64,000 bases of DNA from Sinomonas cellulolyticus (GCF_014656475.1 NZ_BNCM01000002.1:186001-250000); one strand, 5' to 3'. Counted from the first letter of the stretch, positions 45,817 to 55,819 are shown. Notes: a model not told the origin generated them from the sequence alone. Program-made: numbers and translations.

Positions 45817-47160
45817 TCAGGCGGGAGGCACGCGCAGGGAGAAGAGGGCGCCGCCCTCGGGCGCGCGGCCCGCGCTCAGCGCTGCACCGAGGCGCCCCGC
45901 CAGCCGCGCCGCGATCGAGAGCCCGAGCCCGGTCCCGACCTTCCGCTCCCCCGCGTACCGGCGCTGGAGGGCGCCCCGCTCGAAGGCATGGTCGAGGTCG
46001 TCGTCCGTCAGCCCCGGCCCCCCGTCCCGAACCTCGAGCACGATCGCGTCATCCCCCCGCCGCCCGGACAGGACCACGGGCGCGCCCCGCGGGACCGCTC
46101 GGAGGGCGTTCTCGACGAGCCCGTCGAGGAGCTGCCGGAGCCGGCGGGCATCCGTGACCACGGGGAGCGGCCCGGGAACCTCCGCCCGCATCGCGACCCC
46201 GGCCGGTTCCCAGACGCCACGCCAGGCGTCCACCATGGCGTGCAGCAGATCGGCGGCGTCGAACGGGGCGGAGTCGATGCGGAAGTCGTCGGCCTCGAGA
46301 CGCGCCAGCTCGAGGAGGTCCCGCACGAAGTGGTCGAGCCGCTCCGTCTCCGAGCTGAGGGTCCGGCCCACGCGGGTCACGTCCTCGGCGGGGATGACCC
46401 CGTCCGCGAGGGCCTCGGCGTAGCCCTGCAGCGCCGTCAGGGGCGTGCGCACCTCGTGCGAGACGGAGAGGAGGAACTCCCGCTGGCGGGACTCACTGGC
46501 TGTCAGGGACGCGTCGAGGCCCGCGAGCGCGTGGGAGACATCCGCCACCTCGGCCGGCCCCGCGCCGTCGACCGCCACACCCCGCTCCCCCGCGGCGAGC
46601 CGGCGCGCCGCCCCGGCCAGACGCACGAGCGGGCGCGCGACCCAGCGGGCGACGACAGCTCCGCCGAGCACCGCAGCGGCGAACCCGATCAGCAGCGCCC
46701 ACAGGAGGCGTGCCACGAGCGGCCCGGCAGCCTGGGCTACCGCGGAGACGGGCTCGGCGAGCACGAGGCCGCCGCCCGCCGCGAGGGGCCGCGCCTCCAC
46801 GACGACAGGGATGCCGAGCACGATCTCGGTCTGCGAGACAGGCTGCCCCGCGAGGACCTTCTTCACCGCCCCGGCGCTCACGAGCCGGCGCCCGGCCCCG
46901 GTCACGGTGCCGTCCGGTGCGACGAGCGCGATGCGGCCGGCCTCGCCGAACGCGAGCTCGCGCAGGGACGTCAGGTCGGTGACGCTTCCGGAGGCGCTCA
47001 GTGCGGTGGCCTCCCTCGCGAGCCCGGCGCGGGCCTGGTCAACGGCGGCGGAGCGGATGAGCTGCGCCCCGACGAGGCCCGCCACGAGGGTCGCGACGGC
47101 GGCGACGGCCGCCATCACGAGCGTGACGCGTGCGTGCAGAGAGCGGAGCCAGCGCCTCAT
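45817..47160 (-). CDS. Sensor histidine kinase
   Basis: 447 residues with two membrane helices (about 10-32 and 165-187) around a roughly 130-residue extracytoplasmic sensor. HAMP (VARPLVRLAGAARRLAAGER), the H-box SVSHEVRTPLTALQGY, N-box GLVENALRAV, DGGPGL and GTGLGLSIAARLAG follow. ATG 47160 overlaps the response-regulator stop (ATGA). The signal is unknown. The divergent neighbour encodes a small secreted protein, a likely target. Confidence 0.93.
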   Translation of the reverse strand: MRRWLRSLHARVTLVMAAVAAVATLVAGLVGAQLIRSAAVDQARAGLAREATALSASGSVTDLTSLRELAFGEAGRIALVAPDGTVTGAGRRLVSAGAVKKVLAGQPVSQTEIVLGIPVVVEARPLAAGGGLVLAEPVSAVAQAAGPLVARLLWALLIGFAAAVLGGAVVARWVARPLVRLAGAARRLAAGERGVAVDGAGPAEVADVSHALAGLDASLTASESRQREFLLSVSHEVRTPLTALQGYAEALADGVIPAEDVTRVGRTLSSETERLDHFVRDLLELARLEADDFRIDSAPFDAADLLHAMVDAWRGVWEPAGVAMRAEVPGPLPVVTDARRLRQLLDGLVENALRAVPRGAPVVLSGRRGDDAIVLEVRDGGPGLTDDDLDHAFERGALQRRYAGERKVGTGLGLSIAARLAGRLGAALSAGRAPEGGALFSLRVPPA

Positions 47161-47879
47161 CGTGGCTCCGGGGCTGGGCCAGCCGCCTCGGAGGAGGCGC
47201 TGTACCCGATGCCGCGCGTGGTGCGGATGGGGCTCGCGGCGCCCAGCTTGGCGCGCAGCTGGGCCACGTGCACGTCCACTGTGCGTCCCCCGCCGTAGTC
47301 CGCCTGGCCCCACACCGTGGCGAGGAGCTGCTCGCGGCTGAACACGCGCCCCGGCTGGGACATGAGGTGGGCCAGGAGGTCGAACTCCATGGCCGTCAGC
47401 GAGACCGGGCGGCCGTCCGCCTCCGCGGAGCGCCGCCCCAGGTCCAGCCGTACGCGGCCCACGCTCAGGGCAGCGGGAGCCGCTGGGCCCGCGGCCCGGC
47501 GCAGGAGCGCGCGGACGCGGGCCACGAGCTCGCGCGGGGAGAACGGCTTGGTCAGGTAGTCGTCGGCGCCGAGCTCGAGGCCCAGCACGCGGTCCACCTC
47601 GTCGTCCCGGGCGGTCACGAAGATCACGGGCGTCCAGTCGCCGTCCTCGCGCAGCCGGCGGCAGACCTCGATCCCGTCCAGGCCGGGCAGGCCCACGTCG
47701 AGGACGATCGCCACAGGCCTCAGCTGCCGGATCCGGGCCAGTGCCTGGGCGCCGTCGTGCTCGACGTGCACCCCGTATCCGGCGCGGGCGAGGTACAGGC
47801 GCTCGAGGTCCGCAATGGGAACCTCGTCCTCGACCACGAGCACAAGCCCGCGCGCCTCGCCGGTGCTGCGCTCTTCCAC
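47157..47879 (-). CDS. OmpR/PhoB-family response regulator
   Basis: 240 residues from GTG 47879. The receiver shows VVEDEVPIADLERLYLARAG, phospho-Asp in IVLDVGLPGLDG, Thr in FVTARDD and Lys in DDYLTKPFSPRE. The DNA-binding winged helix shows TAMEFDLLAHLMSQPGRVFS, REQLLATVWGQADYGGGRTV and VAQLRAKLG. The start is uncertain: TGAGGGG lies close upstream and other in-frame codons lie further up. It is upstream of, and translationally coupled to, the kinase gene. Confidence 0.9.
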   Translation of the reverse strand: MEERSTGEARGLVLVVEDEVPIADLERLYLARAGYGVHVEHDGAQALARIRQLRPVAIVLDVGLPGLDGIEVCRRLREDGDWTPVIFVTARDDEVDRVLGLELGADDYLTKPFSPRELVARVRALLRRAAGPAAPAALSVGRVRLDLGRRSAEADGRPVSLTAMEFDLLAHLMSQPGRVFSREQLLATVWGQADYGGGRTVDVHVAQLRAKLGAASPIRTTRGIGYSASSEAAGPAPEPR

Positions 47880-47940
47880 CCCCTCATTGAAGCGCACGAC
47901 GCCGGGCCGGGGCCGGGTGCCGCGGCGCGCCTTACATTCT

Positions 47941-47957
47941 CCGAACATTGGCCGAAC
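47941..47957. promoter_or_regulatory. CCGAAC direct repeat, response-regulator site candidate
   Basis: CCGAAC at 47941-47946 and 47952-47957 are spaced 11 bp apart (one helical turn) in the divergent gap between the regulator gene and the secreted-protein gene. This is typical OmpR-class geometry. Confidence 0.5.
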
Positions 47958-47991
47958 GGTGTGCTTGCGCGGCGGCGGCACCATGGGTGCC

Positions 47992-48627
47992 ATGACGACG
48001 AAAGGCACTCCCATGGATCCGCAGCAGTCCACCACTCCCGTCCCCACCCGCCGGCGCCGTTGGGCGATCGGTGCCGCTTGCGCGGCGGCCGCCGCACTTC
48101 TCGTGGGCGGCGGGGCAGCCGCCACGGCGGCATCCTCCCCCGCCTCTGCGGAGCCGGCGGCCGTGGTGGCTCCGGCGGCGGCAGGCACCCCCTCCCCCTC
48201 GGCGACGCCCGGCTCCTCCTCCGCGGCGAAGGGCTCGGCGAACCACAGCGTGCGGGTCGCACTCAGGCGGGCCCTCGCCGTCGTGATCCGGCAGGACGGC
48301 ACCCCCGACTACGGCCAGCACGCGCAGGCCGCGGCGCGCGCCGTGGTGAACCGCTACCCGGCCGCGTTCCGGCACCTGCCCGAGAAGCTGCGCCGGGACC
48401 TCTGGACGCTCGCGGGCGCCGCCGCGAGTGACGAGGCCAAGGACGCCCAGGCGATCAAGGCCCACGCGCTCGACGGCACGTACGGAGCCGCAGTCCAGAA
48501 GGCTGCCCAGGCAATCCAGAAGGCGCCGGCCACGTCCGGCGGCACGGGGAAGTCGGCGACACCGAAGGCGACGACACCGCCGTCGACCGCCCCGGCGCCC
48601 ACCCCGAGCCCCTCCAGCGGGAGCTGA
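47992..48627 (+). CDS. Small membrane-anchored or secreted protein
   Basis: 211 residues. A basic start (TRRRRWAIGAACAAAAALLV) forms a signal or anchor helix. An Ala/Ser/Pro linker, a helical middle (VRVALRRALAVVIRQDGTPD, QHAQAAARAVVNRYPAAFRH, LPEKLRRDLWTLAGAAASDE) and a Pro/Thr/Ser tail follow. No family was recognised. Starts at 47983, 47992 and 48013 are all in frame; 48013 has AAAGG nearby. Divergence from a two-component system with a direct-repeat site suggests that it is regulated by that system. Confidence 0.72.
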   Translation: MTTKGTPMDPQQSTTPVPTRRRRWAIGAACAAAAALLVGGGAAATAASSPASAEPAAVVAPAAAGTPSPSATPGSSSAAKGSANHSVRVALRRALAVVIRQDGTPDYGQHAQAAARAVVNRYPAAFRHLPEKLRRDLWTLAGAAASDEAKDAQAIKAHALDGTYGAAVQKAAQAIQKAPATSGGTGKSATPKATTPPSTAPAPTPSPSSGS

Positions 48628-48673
48628 GCAGCCCGGTTCGAGGCACGCGCCGATCTCCGCTACGATGGAACCC

Positions 48674-48761
48674 GGCCCCTCATGTGGCGTCATCCTGCTG
48701 AACTCCCCCAGGACCGGAAGGTAGCAAGGGTAAGTGGGCTCTGGCGGGTGCATGAGGGGCC
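48674..48761 (+). ncRNA. ffs: 4.5S / small SRP RNA
   Basis: The ends pair (GGCCCCTCATG with CATGAGGGGCC). The apical region carries the conserved SRP domain IV features: CTGAACTCCCCCAGGACCGG, AAGGTAGCAAGGGTAAG with the GGAA-type tetraloop (CCGGAAGG) and asymmetric A-rich loop. A TACGAT -10-like box lies just before it (48661-48666). The position ahead of dnaX is normal for actinobacteria. The RNA binds Ffh for membrane-protein targeting. Confidence 0.93.
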
Positions 48762-48818
48762 TTTAGTACCTGTGGATAACCCGGGCCCCTCCGGCCCCGA
48801 TTGGTAGGGTTTCTTTCC

Positions 48819-51800
48819 GTGACTGCTCCCGCTGCCCTCTACCGCAGGTACCGTCCGGACACGTTCCAGGACGTGATCGGCCAGGAGCACGTCACCGAGC
48901 CGCTCATGACCGCGCTGCGCAAGAACCGCGTCAACCACGCCTACCTCTTCTCGGGCCCGCGCGGCTGCGGCAAGACCACCTCGGCGCGGATCCTCGCCCG
49001 CTGCCTCAACTGCGAGCAGGGCCCCACCCCTGAGCCGTGCGGTGTATGCCCGAGCTGCGTGGAGCTCGCCCGCGGCGGCGCCGGATCGCTGGACGTGATC
49101 GAGATCGACGCCGCGAGCCACGGCGGGGTCGACGACGCGCGCGACCTCCGCGAGCGTGCGACGTTCGCACCCGTCCGCGACAGGTACAAGATCTTCATCA
49201 TCGACGAGGCCCACATGGTCACCTCGGCGGGCTTCAATGCGCTCCTGAAGATCGTCGAGGAGCCGCCGGAGCACATCAAGTTCATCTTCGCGACCACAGA
49301 GCCGGACAAGGTGATCGGCACCATCCGGTCCCGCACGCACCACTACCCTTTCCGGCTCGTGCCCCCGGAGCCCCTCATGGCCTACCTCGAGCAGCTGTGC
49401 GCGTCGGAGCACGTGCCGGTGGCACCCGGCGTGCTCTCCCTCGTGGTCCGCGCCGGCGGAGGTTCCGTGCGCGACTCGCTGTCCGTGCTGGACCAGCTCA
49501 TGGCGGGCGCCGGGTCGGAGGGCCTCGACTACGAGCTCGCGGTGGCCCTCCTCGGGTACACGCACGCTGCACTGCTCGACGACGTGGTGGACGCGATGGC
49601 GGCCGGCGATTCCGGGACCGTGTTCCGCGCCGTCGACCGGGTGATCCAGACCGGCCACGACCCGCGCCGTTTCGTCGAGGACCTCCTCGAACGGTTCCGG
49701 GACCTCATCATCGTGCAGGCCGTGCCCGACGCCGCCGAGGCGATCCTGCGGGGCGTCCCCGCGGACCAGCTCTCCCGGATGCGCGTCCAGGCGCAGAATC
49801 TCGGCGCGGCGGAGCTGTCCCGCGCCGCGGACGTCACGAATGAGGCGTTCAACGAGATGACCGGCGCGACGTCGCCCCGCCTGCACCTCGAGCTGCTCTG
49901 TGCGCGGCTCATGCTCCCGGCGGCCGACGCGGGCGAACGCGGGTGGGCCGCCCGGGTGGACCGCCTCGAGCGGCGTCTCGCCTTCGCGCACGACGGCGCC
50001 GGCGCGCCTGCCGCCGCGGGCGCGCCTGGCGCCGCGGGCGCGCTTGGCGCTGACGGCACGGCACCGCAGGCGGCGGAGCGGAGCGCGCCGTCTCCTGCGG
50101 CCGAGCGGGATGCGGCGCCCACCGCACCGGAGCGGACTGCTCCGTCGCCTGCCGCCGGACGGAAGACGCCACCTCCGGCCATGGAGCGCAGCTCTGGCTC
50201 GGGCCCGGCTGAGGGGGATGCTGCCTCGTCGGCAGCGGAGGGGACTGCTCCGTCGCCGGCCGTCGAGCGGAGTACGCCAGCCCCGGCGGTCGAACGGACT
50301 GCGGCGTCGCCGATAGCGGGGCGGAACGCACCGTCGCCCGGCCCGGAGCGCCGGCCCTCAGCACCGACATCGGCGCCTGACCCGACGTCCGGGTCCGGGC
50401 GCGAACCCGCGCGCGCGGCCTCGCCCGCCCAGGCCCCGGCGCAGACCGGCGGCGCCGGAAGCGTGGAGATGTTCCGCCGCGCCTGGCCGGAGATTTTGGA
50501 CACTCTCGCGAAGGTCAAGCGCAGCACGTGGGCTCTGGTGGGCCCCAATGCGTCGGTGTCGGGCTTCGATGGCCGGACCCTCGCACTTGCGTTCGGCACC
50601 TCCGGCCTGGCCGCCGCGTTCACGCGAGGCGACCACGCGCAGAACCTGCACAAGGCCATCCAGACAGTGCTCGGCGTGGACTGCCAGATCGATGCCGTCA
50701 CGGGCGGCAACGGCCCAGGCGTCGCACCCACGGCTGTAGCGCCGATGGCGGGGGGCGACCAGCGCCCAAAAGCACCGGCTGAGCCGCACCCGGGTACCCC
50801 CGTGCCCGCTGCCGCCCCGCCGGCCGGAAACCGCACGGCGGTTCCCGAGAATCGCGAGGCATCGGCTCTGCCTCCGTCTCAGCCCCTGTCTCCCTCATCC
50901 AGCCGGGCTGCCGCGCCTGCACCGGAGGCACGCCAGGCCCCGTCCGCCGCGGACGTGGCGTGGGGCCTCGCGCCCGCAGCAACGGCGTCTCCTGCCGCAG
51001 CAGCCCCAGCGCCCGCAGCAACCCCCGCGCCCGCAGCAACCTCCGTGCCCGCAGCGCCGCCCGCGCACGAGGCGGAGGCGCCTCAGCGGGAGGAGCGCGA
51101 GCCAAGGCCGGCAGCGCAATCGCCCGCGAGCACGACTCAGGCCAGCACGCCTGAGGCTGGCCCGGAGGATCGGCGGCCATCGGCTCACGCGGAGAACACA
51201 GCCTCGGCTGCGACGCTCGGAGCTCCAGCCCCCTCGCCGTACGACGGGATCCCCTATGCGGACGAGGAGCCGCCCGGCGAGTGGGACGAGCCCTACCCGG
51301 AGGACGCCAGTTACTCGCGCGGCGCGCCGGATCGGCGAGAGGCCTCGTCGCCTCAGACGCCTTCAGCCCGGGAACCGAAGGCGCCCGAATCCGACGTGCG
51401 AGACCGCGCCGGGGCGCGAGACCGCTCCGATGTGTCCGACCGCCCCGGCGTGCGAGACCGCGCCGGGACCACCGCTTCTGGGGCGCACCCGGGGACGGCG
51501 TCCGCAGACGACCCGTGGTCATACGCCCGGGAGAGCACGCCCGGCGTGTGGAGCATCGGCACGGAGACCAACGTCCGCACGGCTGGCGGCAGTGTCCCGT
51601 CGGGGGCCCGCATGCAGCCCGGCGTCGGGGAGGCAGAGGAGCGGGAGCCGGCGGCAGCACCGCCGTCGTACGAGCCGGCCGCCGCCCAGCACCCGGCTCC
51701 CGCGCCATCGGACCGCACCTCCGCCATCCCCTCCGGACCGCAGCGGCCGCAGGATCCGGGACGGAAGCTGAGCATGTACGAGCGGCTGAGCCAGAAGGCG

Positions 51801-52007
51801 GCCGCTGAGCGGTCCCAGGCGCAGCATCCCTCCAGCCAGGGCGGCCGGGACCGCGCGCCGGAGTCCTACGTCGAGGACGTCCCGAGCGCCGACGACGAGA
51901 CGATTGAGAACTCGGCACTGTTCGGGCGCGCGGCGGTGGAGCGCATCCTCGGCGGCAGGCTCGTCGAGGAGCGCGGCCTGGACGGAACTGTCATACCGCC
52001 GCGATAG
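48819..52007 (+). CDS. dnaX: DNA polymerase III subunits gamma/tau, unusually long
   Basis: 1062 residues from GTG 48819. The N-terminal clamp-loader ATPase is complete: ALYRRYRPDTFQDVIGQEHV, Walker A GPRGCGKTT, zinc Cys cluster CLNCEQGPTPEPCGVCPSC, Walker B IIDEAHM and sensor 1 FIFATTEPDK. From about residue 385 comes a long Ala/Pro/Ser/Glu-rich region. A folded tau-type segment (about 545-640: VEMFRRAWPEILDTLAKVKR, VDCQIDAVTGG) interrupts it, and a disordered stretch of about 400 residues ends the protein. Known relatives are about 580-650 residues. recR follows by 9 bp. Confidence 0.95.
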   Translation: MTAPAALYRRYRPDTFQDVIGQEHVTEPLMTALRKNRVNHAYLFSGPRGCGKTTSARILARCLNCEQGPTPEPCGVCPSCVELARGGAGSLDVIEIDAASHGGVDDARDLRERATFAPVRDRYKIFIIDEAHMVTSAGFNALLKIVEEPPEHIKFIFATTEPDKVIGTIRSRTHHYPFRLVPPEPLMAYLEQLCASEHVPVAPGVLSLVVRAGGGSVRDSLSVLDQLMAGAGSEGLDYELAVALLGYTHAALLDDVVDAMAAGDSGTVFRAVDRVIQTGHDPRRFVEDLLERFRDLIIVQAVPDAAEAILRGVPADQLSRMRVQAQNLGAAELSRAADVTNEAFNEMTGATSPRLHLELLCARLMLPAADAGERGWAARVDRLERRLAFAHDGAGAPAAAGAPGAAGALGADGTAPQAAERSAPSPAAERDAAPTAPERTAPSPAAGRKTPPPAMERSSGSGPAEGDAASSAAEGTAPSPAVERSTPAPAVERTAASPIAGRNAPSPGPERRPSAPTSAPDPTSGSGREPARAASPAQAPAQTGGAGSVEMFRRAWPEILDTLAKVKRSTWALVGPNASVSGFDGRTLALAFGTSGLAAAFTRGDHAQNLHKAIQTVLGVDCQIDAVTGGNGPGVAPTAVAPMAGGDQRPKAPAEPHPGTPVPAAAPPAGNRTAVPENREASALPPSQPLSPSSSRAAAPAPEARQAPSAADVAWGLAPAATASPAAAAPAPAATPAPAATSVPAAPPAHEAEAPQREEREPRPAAQSPASTTQASTPEAGPEDRRPSAHAENTASAATLGAPAPSPYDGIPYADEEPPGEWDEPYPEDASYSRGAPDRREASSPQTPSAREPKAPESDVRDRAGARDRSDVSDRPGVRDRAGTTASGAHPGTASADDPWSYARESTPGVWSIGTETNVRTAGGSVPSGARMQPGVGEAEEREPAAAPPSYEPAAAQHPAPAPSDRTSAIPSGPQRPQDPGRKLSMYERLSQKAAAERSQAQHPSSQGGRDRAPESYVEDVPSADDETIENSALFGRAAVERILGGRLVEERGLDGTVIPPR

Positions 52008-52016
52008 CGTAGTGGG

Positions 52017-52616
<600 letters not shown>

Positions 52617-52697
52617 CCTGGAAGCGGAATGATAGGGCTGCACGCCCTCTGTGACAGATTGTTAAGCGTCCGTCGTCGGCTGGCGCATGCTGGATTC

Positions 52698-53723
52698 ATG
52701 AGCACTGCACGCACCTCCATCCCGGTCCTCGACCTCTCGGCGGCGAGGGGCGCGGACGGCACCTTCACCCCCGAGTTCCTCGATGCGCTGCGCGACGCGA
52801 CCCACAACGTGGGCTTCTTCCAGATCGTGGGCTACGGCGGCCGCCCGGGCCAGGACCAGCAGCTGCTCGACACGGTCGCCGAGTTCTTCCGCCTGCCGCT
52901 CGAGGACCGCCTCGCCCTCGACAACCGGAATTCGGCCCAGTTCCGCGGCTACACGAGGCTCGGCACCGAGGTGACCCGCGGCAGGGCAGATGCCCGGGAG
53001 CAGATCGACTACGGCCCCGAGCGCCCCGCGCTCGACGACGTCCCGGCCGACCAGCCGTACCTGAAGCTCCAGGGCCCCAACCAGTGGCCCGCGGCGTTCC
53101 CCGCCCTCGAGAAGGCCGCCATGGAGTGGGCCGAGCTCATGTCCGGCGTGGGCGCCGAGCTGCTCGCCGCGATCTCGGTCTCGCTCGGCCTTCCCGAGGA
53201 CCACTTCGCCGAGCCGTTCCACGGCACTCCGGCGTGGATGGGCAAGCTCGTGCACTACGTGGGAACCGGCGTGGTGCCCGAGGCCGGGAAGCAGGGCGTG
53301 GGCCTGCACGCCGACTACGGCTTCGTCACCCTCCTCCTCCAGGACCAGGTGGGAGGCCTCGAGGTCCAGCCCTACGGCCAGGAGGAATGGATCGACGTCC
53401 CGCCGACCCCCGGCGCGCTCGTGGTCAACCTCGGAGAGATGCTCGAGGTCGCGACCGACGGCTACCTCATGGCCACGATCCACCGCGTCACCGCCCCGCC
53501 GGCCGGCGTGGACCGCTACTCCGTGCCGTTCTTCTGGTCGCCCCGACTGGACGCGGTCATCGACAAGGTCGAGCTCCCCGCCGACCTCGCGGCCGAGGCG
53601 CGCGGAGTCTCCGATGACCCCGACAACCCCATGCTCGCCTCCTACGGGCAGAACGTCCTCAAGGGCTGGCTGCGGGCCCACCCCGCGACGGCGCGGCTGC
53701 ACTACCCCGAACTGGTGGGCTGA
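52698..53723 (+). CDS. Isopenicillin-N-synthase-like 2-oxoglutarate/Fe(II) oxygenase
   Basis: 341 residues. The N-terminal DIOX_N-type domain begins ARTSIPVLDLSAARGADGTF and includes NVGFFQIVGYG. The catalytic barrel has the iron HxD in GVGLHADYGFVTLLLQDQ, the distal His in ATIHRVTAP and the oxoglutarate-type Arg-x-Ser in DRYSVPFFWSP. Substrates in this family vary widely (amino acids, hormones, antibiotics). It stands alone between recR and lysC, with no ribosome site evident before ATG 52698. Confidence 0.88.
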   Translation: MSTARTSIPVLDLSAARGADGTFTPEFLDALRDATHNVGFFQIVGYGGRPGQDQQLLDTVAEFFRLPLEDRLALDNRNSAQFRGYTRLGTEVTRGRADAREQIDYGPERPALDDVPADQPYLKLQGPNQWPAAFPALEKAAMEWAELMSGVGAELLAAISVSLGLPEDHFAEPFHGTPAWMGKLVHYVGTGVVPEAGKQGVGLHADYGFVTLLLQDQVGGLEVQPYGQEEWIDVPPTPGALVVNLGEMLEVATDGYLMATIHRVTAPPAGVDRYSVPFFWSPRLDAVIDKVELPADLAAEARGVSDDPDNPMLASYGQNVLKGWLRAHPATARLHYPELVG

Positions 53724-53838
53724 CGGGCAGACTCCCCTGGCGTCCGCGGTGCGGTCACAATTCCTCCGCCTGTGACGGCGCGGCGTAAACTGTCGGGGAC
53801 CATCCCCGTAGTCTCTAGCCCCCTGTGAGTGTGCCCGC

Positions 53839-55152
53839 ATGTCGTTGCCCCTCGAAGTGCCCGCCCGGCAGCTGATCGTCCAGAAGTTCGGCGGCTCGTC
53901 CGTCGCGGACGCCGCCGGCATCAAGCGGGTGGCGCAGCGCGTGGTGGACACGCAGCGCGCGGGCAACGAGGTCGTCGTCGTGGTCTCCGCCATGGGCGAC
54001 ACGACGGACGAGCTCCTCGACCTATCAGCCCAGATCACCGACGAGGCACCCGCGCGCGAGATGGACATGCTCCTCTCCGCCGGCGAGCGCATCTCGATGG
54101 CGCTCCTCGCGATGGCGATCAACAAGCTCGGCGCGAAGGCCCGGTCCTTCACCGGCTCCCAGGCCGGCATGATCACGGACGGCATCCACGGCAAGGCGCG
54201 CATCATCGACGTGGACCCGCACCGCGTGCGGACCGCGCTGGACAAGGGCGCGATCGCGATCGTGGCGGGCTTCCAGGGCGTGAGCCGCGAGTCGCACGAC
54301 ATCACGACGCTCGGGCGAGGCGGCTCCGACACGACAGCGGTGGCACTGGCTGCCGCGCTGGACGCGGACGTGTGCGAGATCTACACGGACGTGGACGGCG
54401 TCTTCACCGCCGACCCCCGAGTGGTCCCGGCGGCCAAGAAGATCGACCGCATCTCGAGCGAGGAGATGCTCGAGCTCGCCGCCTCCGGCGCCAAGATCCT
54501 CCACCTGCGCTGCGTCGAGTACGCGCGCCGCTTCGGGGTGCCGCTGCACGTGCGCTCCTCGTTCAGCCAGCACGAGGGGACCTGGGTGATGCCCAGCCCC
54601 GACGACAAGATCACGATCAGCGAGGGAGTCGCCTTGGAACAGCCCATCATCTCCGGCGTCGCGCACGACCGCTCCGAGGCCAAGGTCACCGTGGTGGGCG
54701 TCCCGGACATCCCCGGCAAGGCCGCCGCCATCTTCCAGGTCATCGCGAAGGCGCACGCCAACGTGGACATGATCGTGCAGAACATCTCGACGTTCGGCCG
54801 TGGGAAGACGGACATCTCCTTCACGCTGCCCATCGTCGAGGGCGCCGAGGCCCTCACCGCGCTCAAGGCCGCGCAGGACGAGATCGGCTTCGAGGACATC
54901 GAGTACAACGCCGAGATCGGCAAGCTCTCCCTCATCGGCGCCGGCATGCGCTCCAACCCGGGTGTCTCGGCGACGTTCTTCCAGGCCCTCTCGGACGCCG
55001 GGATCAACATCAACATGATCTCGACCTCTGAGATCCGCATCTCCGTCGTCACGCGCGCAGACCTCCTCGACGCCGCCGTCCGCGCCATCCACTCGGCCTT
55101 CAACCTCGACGCCGACTCCGAGGCCACCGTCTACGGCGGCACGGGCCGCTGA
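53839..55152 (+). CDS. lysC: Aspartate kinase
   Basis: 437 residues. The enzyme phosphorylates aspartate, the first step to Lys, Met, Thr and diaminopimelate. The kinase domain shows [51 protein letters not shown] and [13 protein letters not shown]. Two ACT domains follow ([20 protein letters not shown], and [16 protein letters not shown] sequence as [20 protein letters not shown]). An internal start for the beta subunit is usual in actinobacteria. The leader (53724-53838) contains GGGGACCATCCCC, a small hairpin. asd is not the next gene. Confidence 0.96.
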   Translation: MSLPLEVPARQLIVQKFGGSSVADAAGIKRVAQRVVDTQRAGNEVVVVVSAMGDTTDELLDLSAQITDEAPAREMDMLLSAGERISMALLAMAINKLGAKARSFTGSQAGMITDGIHGKARIIDVDPHRVRTALDKGAIAIVAGFQGVSRESHDITTLGRGGSDTTAVALAAALDADVCEIYTDVDGVFTADPRVVPAAKKIDRISSEEMLELAASGAKILHLRCVEYARRFGVPLHVRSSFSQHEGTWVMPSPDDKITISEGVALEQPIISGVAHDRSEAKVTVVGVPDIPGKAAAIFQVIAKAHANVDMIVQNISTFGRGKTDISFTLPIVEGAEALTALKAAQDEIGFEDIEYNAEIGKLSLIGAGMRSNPGVSATFFQALSDAGININMISTSEIRISVVTRADLLDAAVRAIHSAFNLDADSEATVYGGTGR

Positions 55153-55160
55153 CACCATAG

Positions 55161-55200
55161 CGACGGCCGGCCACCTTCCGCGGAGGGTGACCAGCCGTCG
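55161..55200. terminator. Terminator after lysC
   Basis: CGACGGC pairs with GCCGTCG, with further pairing inside (GCCACC/GGTGAC region). It lies 8 bp after lysC and converges on a small gene. The CGACGGC/GCCGTCG arms resemble those of other terminators in the window. Confidence 0.7.
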
Positions 55201-55232
55201 TCGTGCCTGAAGGGCGGATGGGGCCGCCGAGG

Positions 55233-55463
55233 CTAGTGGTGCGTCATCGGGGGCTTCTCGTCGCGGCGGAACGCGTAGTGGTGTCCTTCGGAATCGGTCT
55301 CGACCTCGAAGGTCTTCAGCTCGGCCTCCGAGGCTTCCTCGTATGCGTCGTGCTTGTGCACCACGGGCGCGGTGGGATCACTGTGCGAGGCAGGGCCCCA
55401 GACCGCCCCGGCGCGCTCGGCGACATGCATGAAGGTGTCGAGAACCTTGTGCGTATGGGGCAT
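55233..55463 (-). CDS. Small hypothetical His-rich protein, 76 residues
   Basis: MPHTHKVLDTFMHVAERAGA, VVHKHDAYEEASEAELKTFE and VETDSEGHHYAFRRDEKPPM, ending THH. It is hydrophilic, with many His and Glu, and has no signal peptide. No family was recognised. It has a plausible start at ATG 55463 behind an AGGGGGTG-type site (minus strand). Next to it lies another small hypothetical gene of similar size on the same strand, about 70 bp upstream. Confidence 0.7.
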   Translation of the reverse strand: MPHTHKVLDTFMHVAERAGAVWGPASHSDPTAPVVHKHDAYEEASEAELKTFEVETDSEGHHYAFRRDEKPPMTHH

Positions 55464-55532
55464 CTCATATCACCCCCTTCCGGTACCGGCCATTGTACGC
55501 CCGGTGTGACGCGGATCTCAGGGGTGGCGGGT

Positions 55533-55757
55533 CTACCGCAGGGACTGGTCGCCGGGATTCTTGGGCACCACGTAGGTGCTGCCGTCCGGTCGGGTGATCG
55601 TCTCGAACTGCTGGGCCTCGGCCTCACGCTGCACCAGGAGCCGCTTGTTCTCCTCGGTCATCTCATGAGTGGCCGAGCTGCGGTTCGCCGGACCGTAGAA
55701 GAAGCGCAGCTTCCCCGTCACGCGCATGAGCATCTGGGCGAAGTTCTCCCCGGACAT
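55533..55757 (-). CDS. Small hypothetical protein divergent from OhrR-like gene
   Basis: 74 residues: MSGENFAQMLMRVTGKLRFF, YGPANRSSATHEMTEENKRL and LVQREAEAQQFETITRPDGS, ending TYVVPKNPGDQSLR. It is soluble and probably part helical. ATG 55757 has GGAAAG upstream (minus strand); the longer frame enters the regulator gene. Divergence from a MarR/OhrR regulator with a palindromic operator between suggests that it is regulated by that protein. The function is unknown. Confidence 0.72.
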   Translation of the reverse strand: MSGENFAQMLMRVTGKLRFFYGPANRSSATHEMTEENKRLLVQREAEAQQFETITRPDGSTYVVPKNPGDQSLR

Positions 55758-55807
55758 GGCATCTTCCCTTTCCTGCAAGGTGCTTGTAGAAGATAGTACC
55801 CTGACTA

Positions 55808-55819
55808 TTAGTGCACTAA
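55808..55819. promoter_or_regulatory. Perfect palindrome TTAGTGCACTAA, MarR operator candidate
   Basis: This 12-bp perfect palindrome sits in the 79-bp A+T-richer gap between the divergent 74-residue protein gene and the MarR/OhrR-like gene. It is the typical position for an autoregulated MarR-family operator. Confidence 0.65.

Noticed and set aside
48801..48818. Upstream TTG start for dnaX
   Set aside because: It would add six residues without homology. The conserved family start ALYRRYRPDTF lies just after GTG 48819.
53724..53838. Lysine riboswitch before lysC
   Set aside because: The leader is only 115 nt and shows just a small GGGGACC/ATCCCC hairpin. L-box features are not visible.
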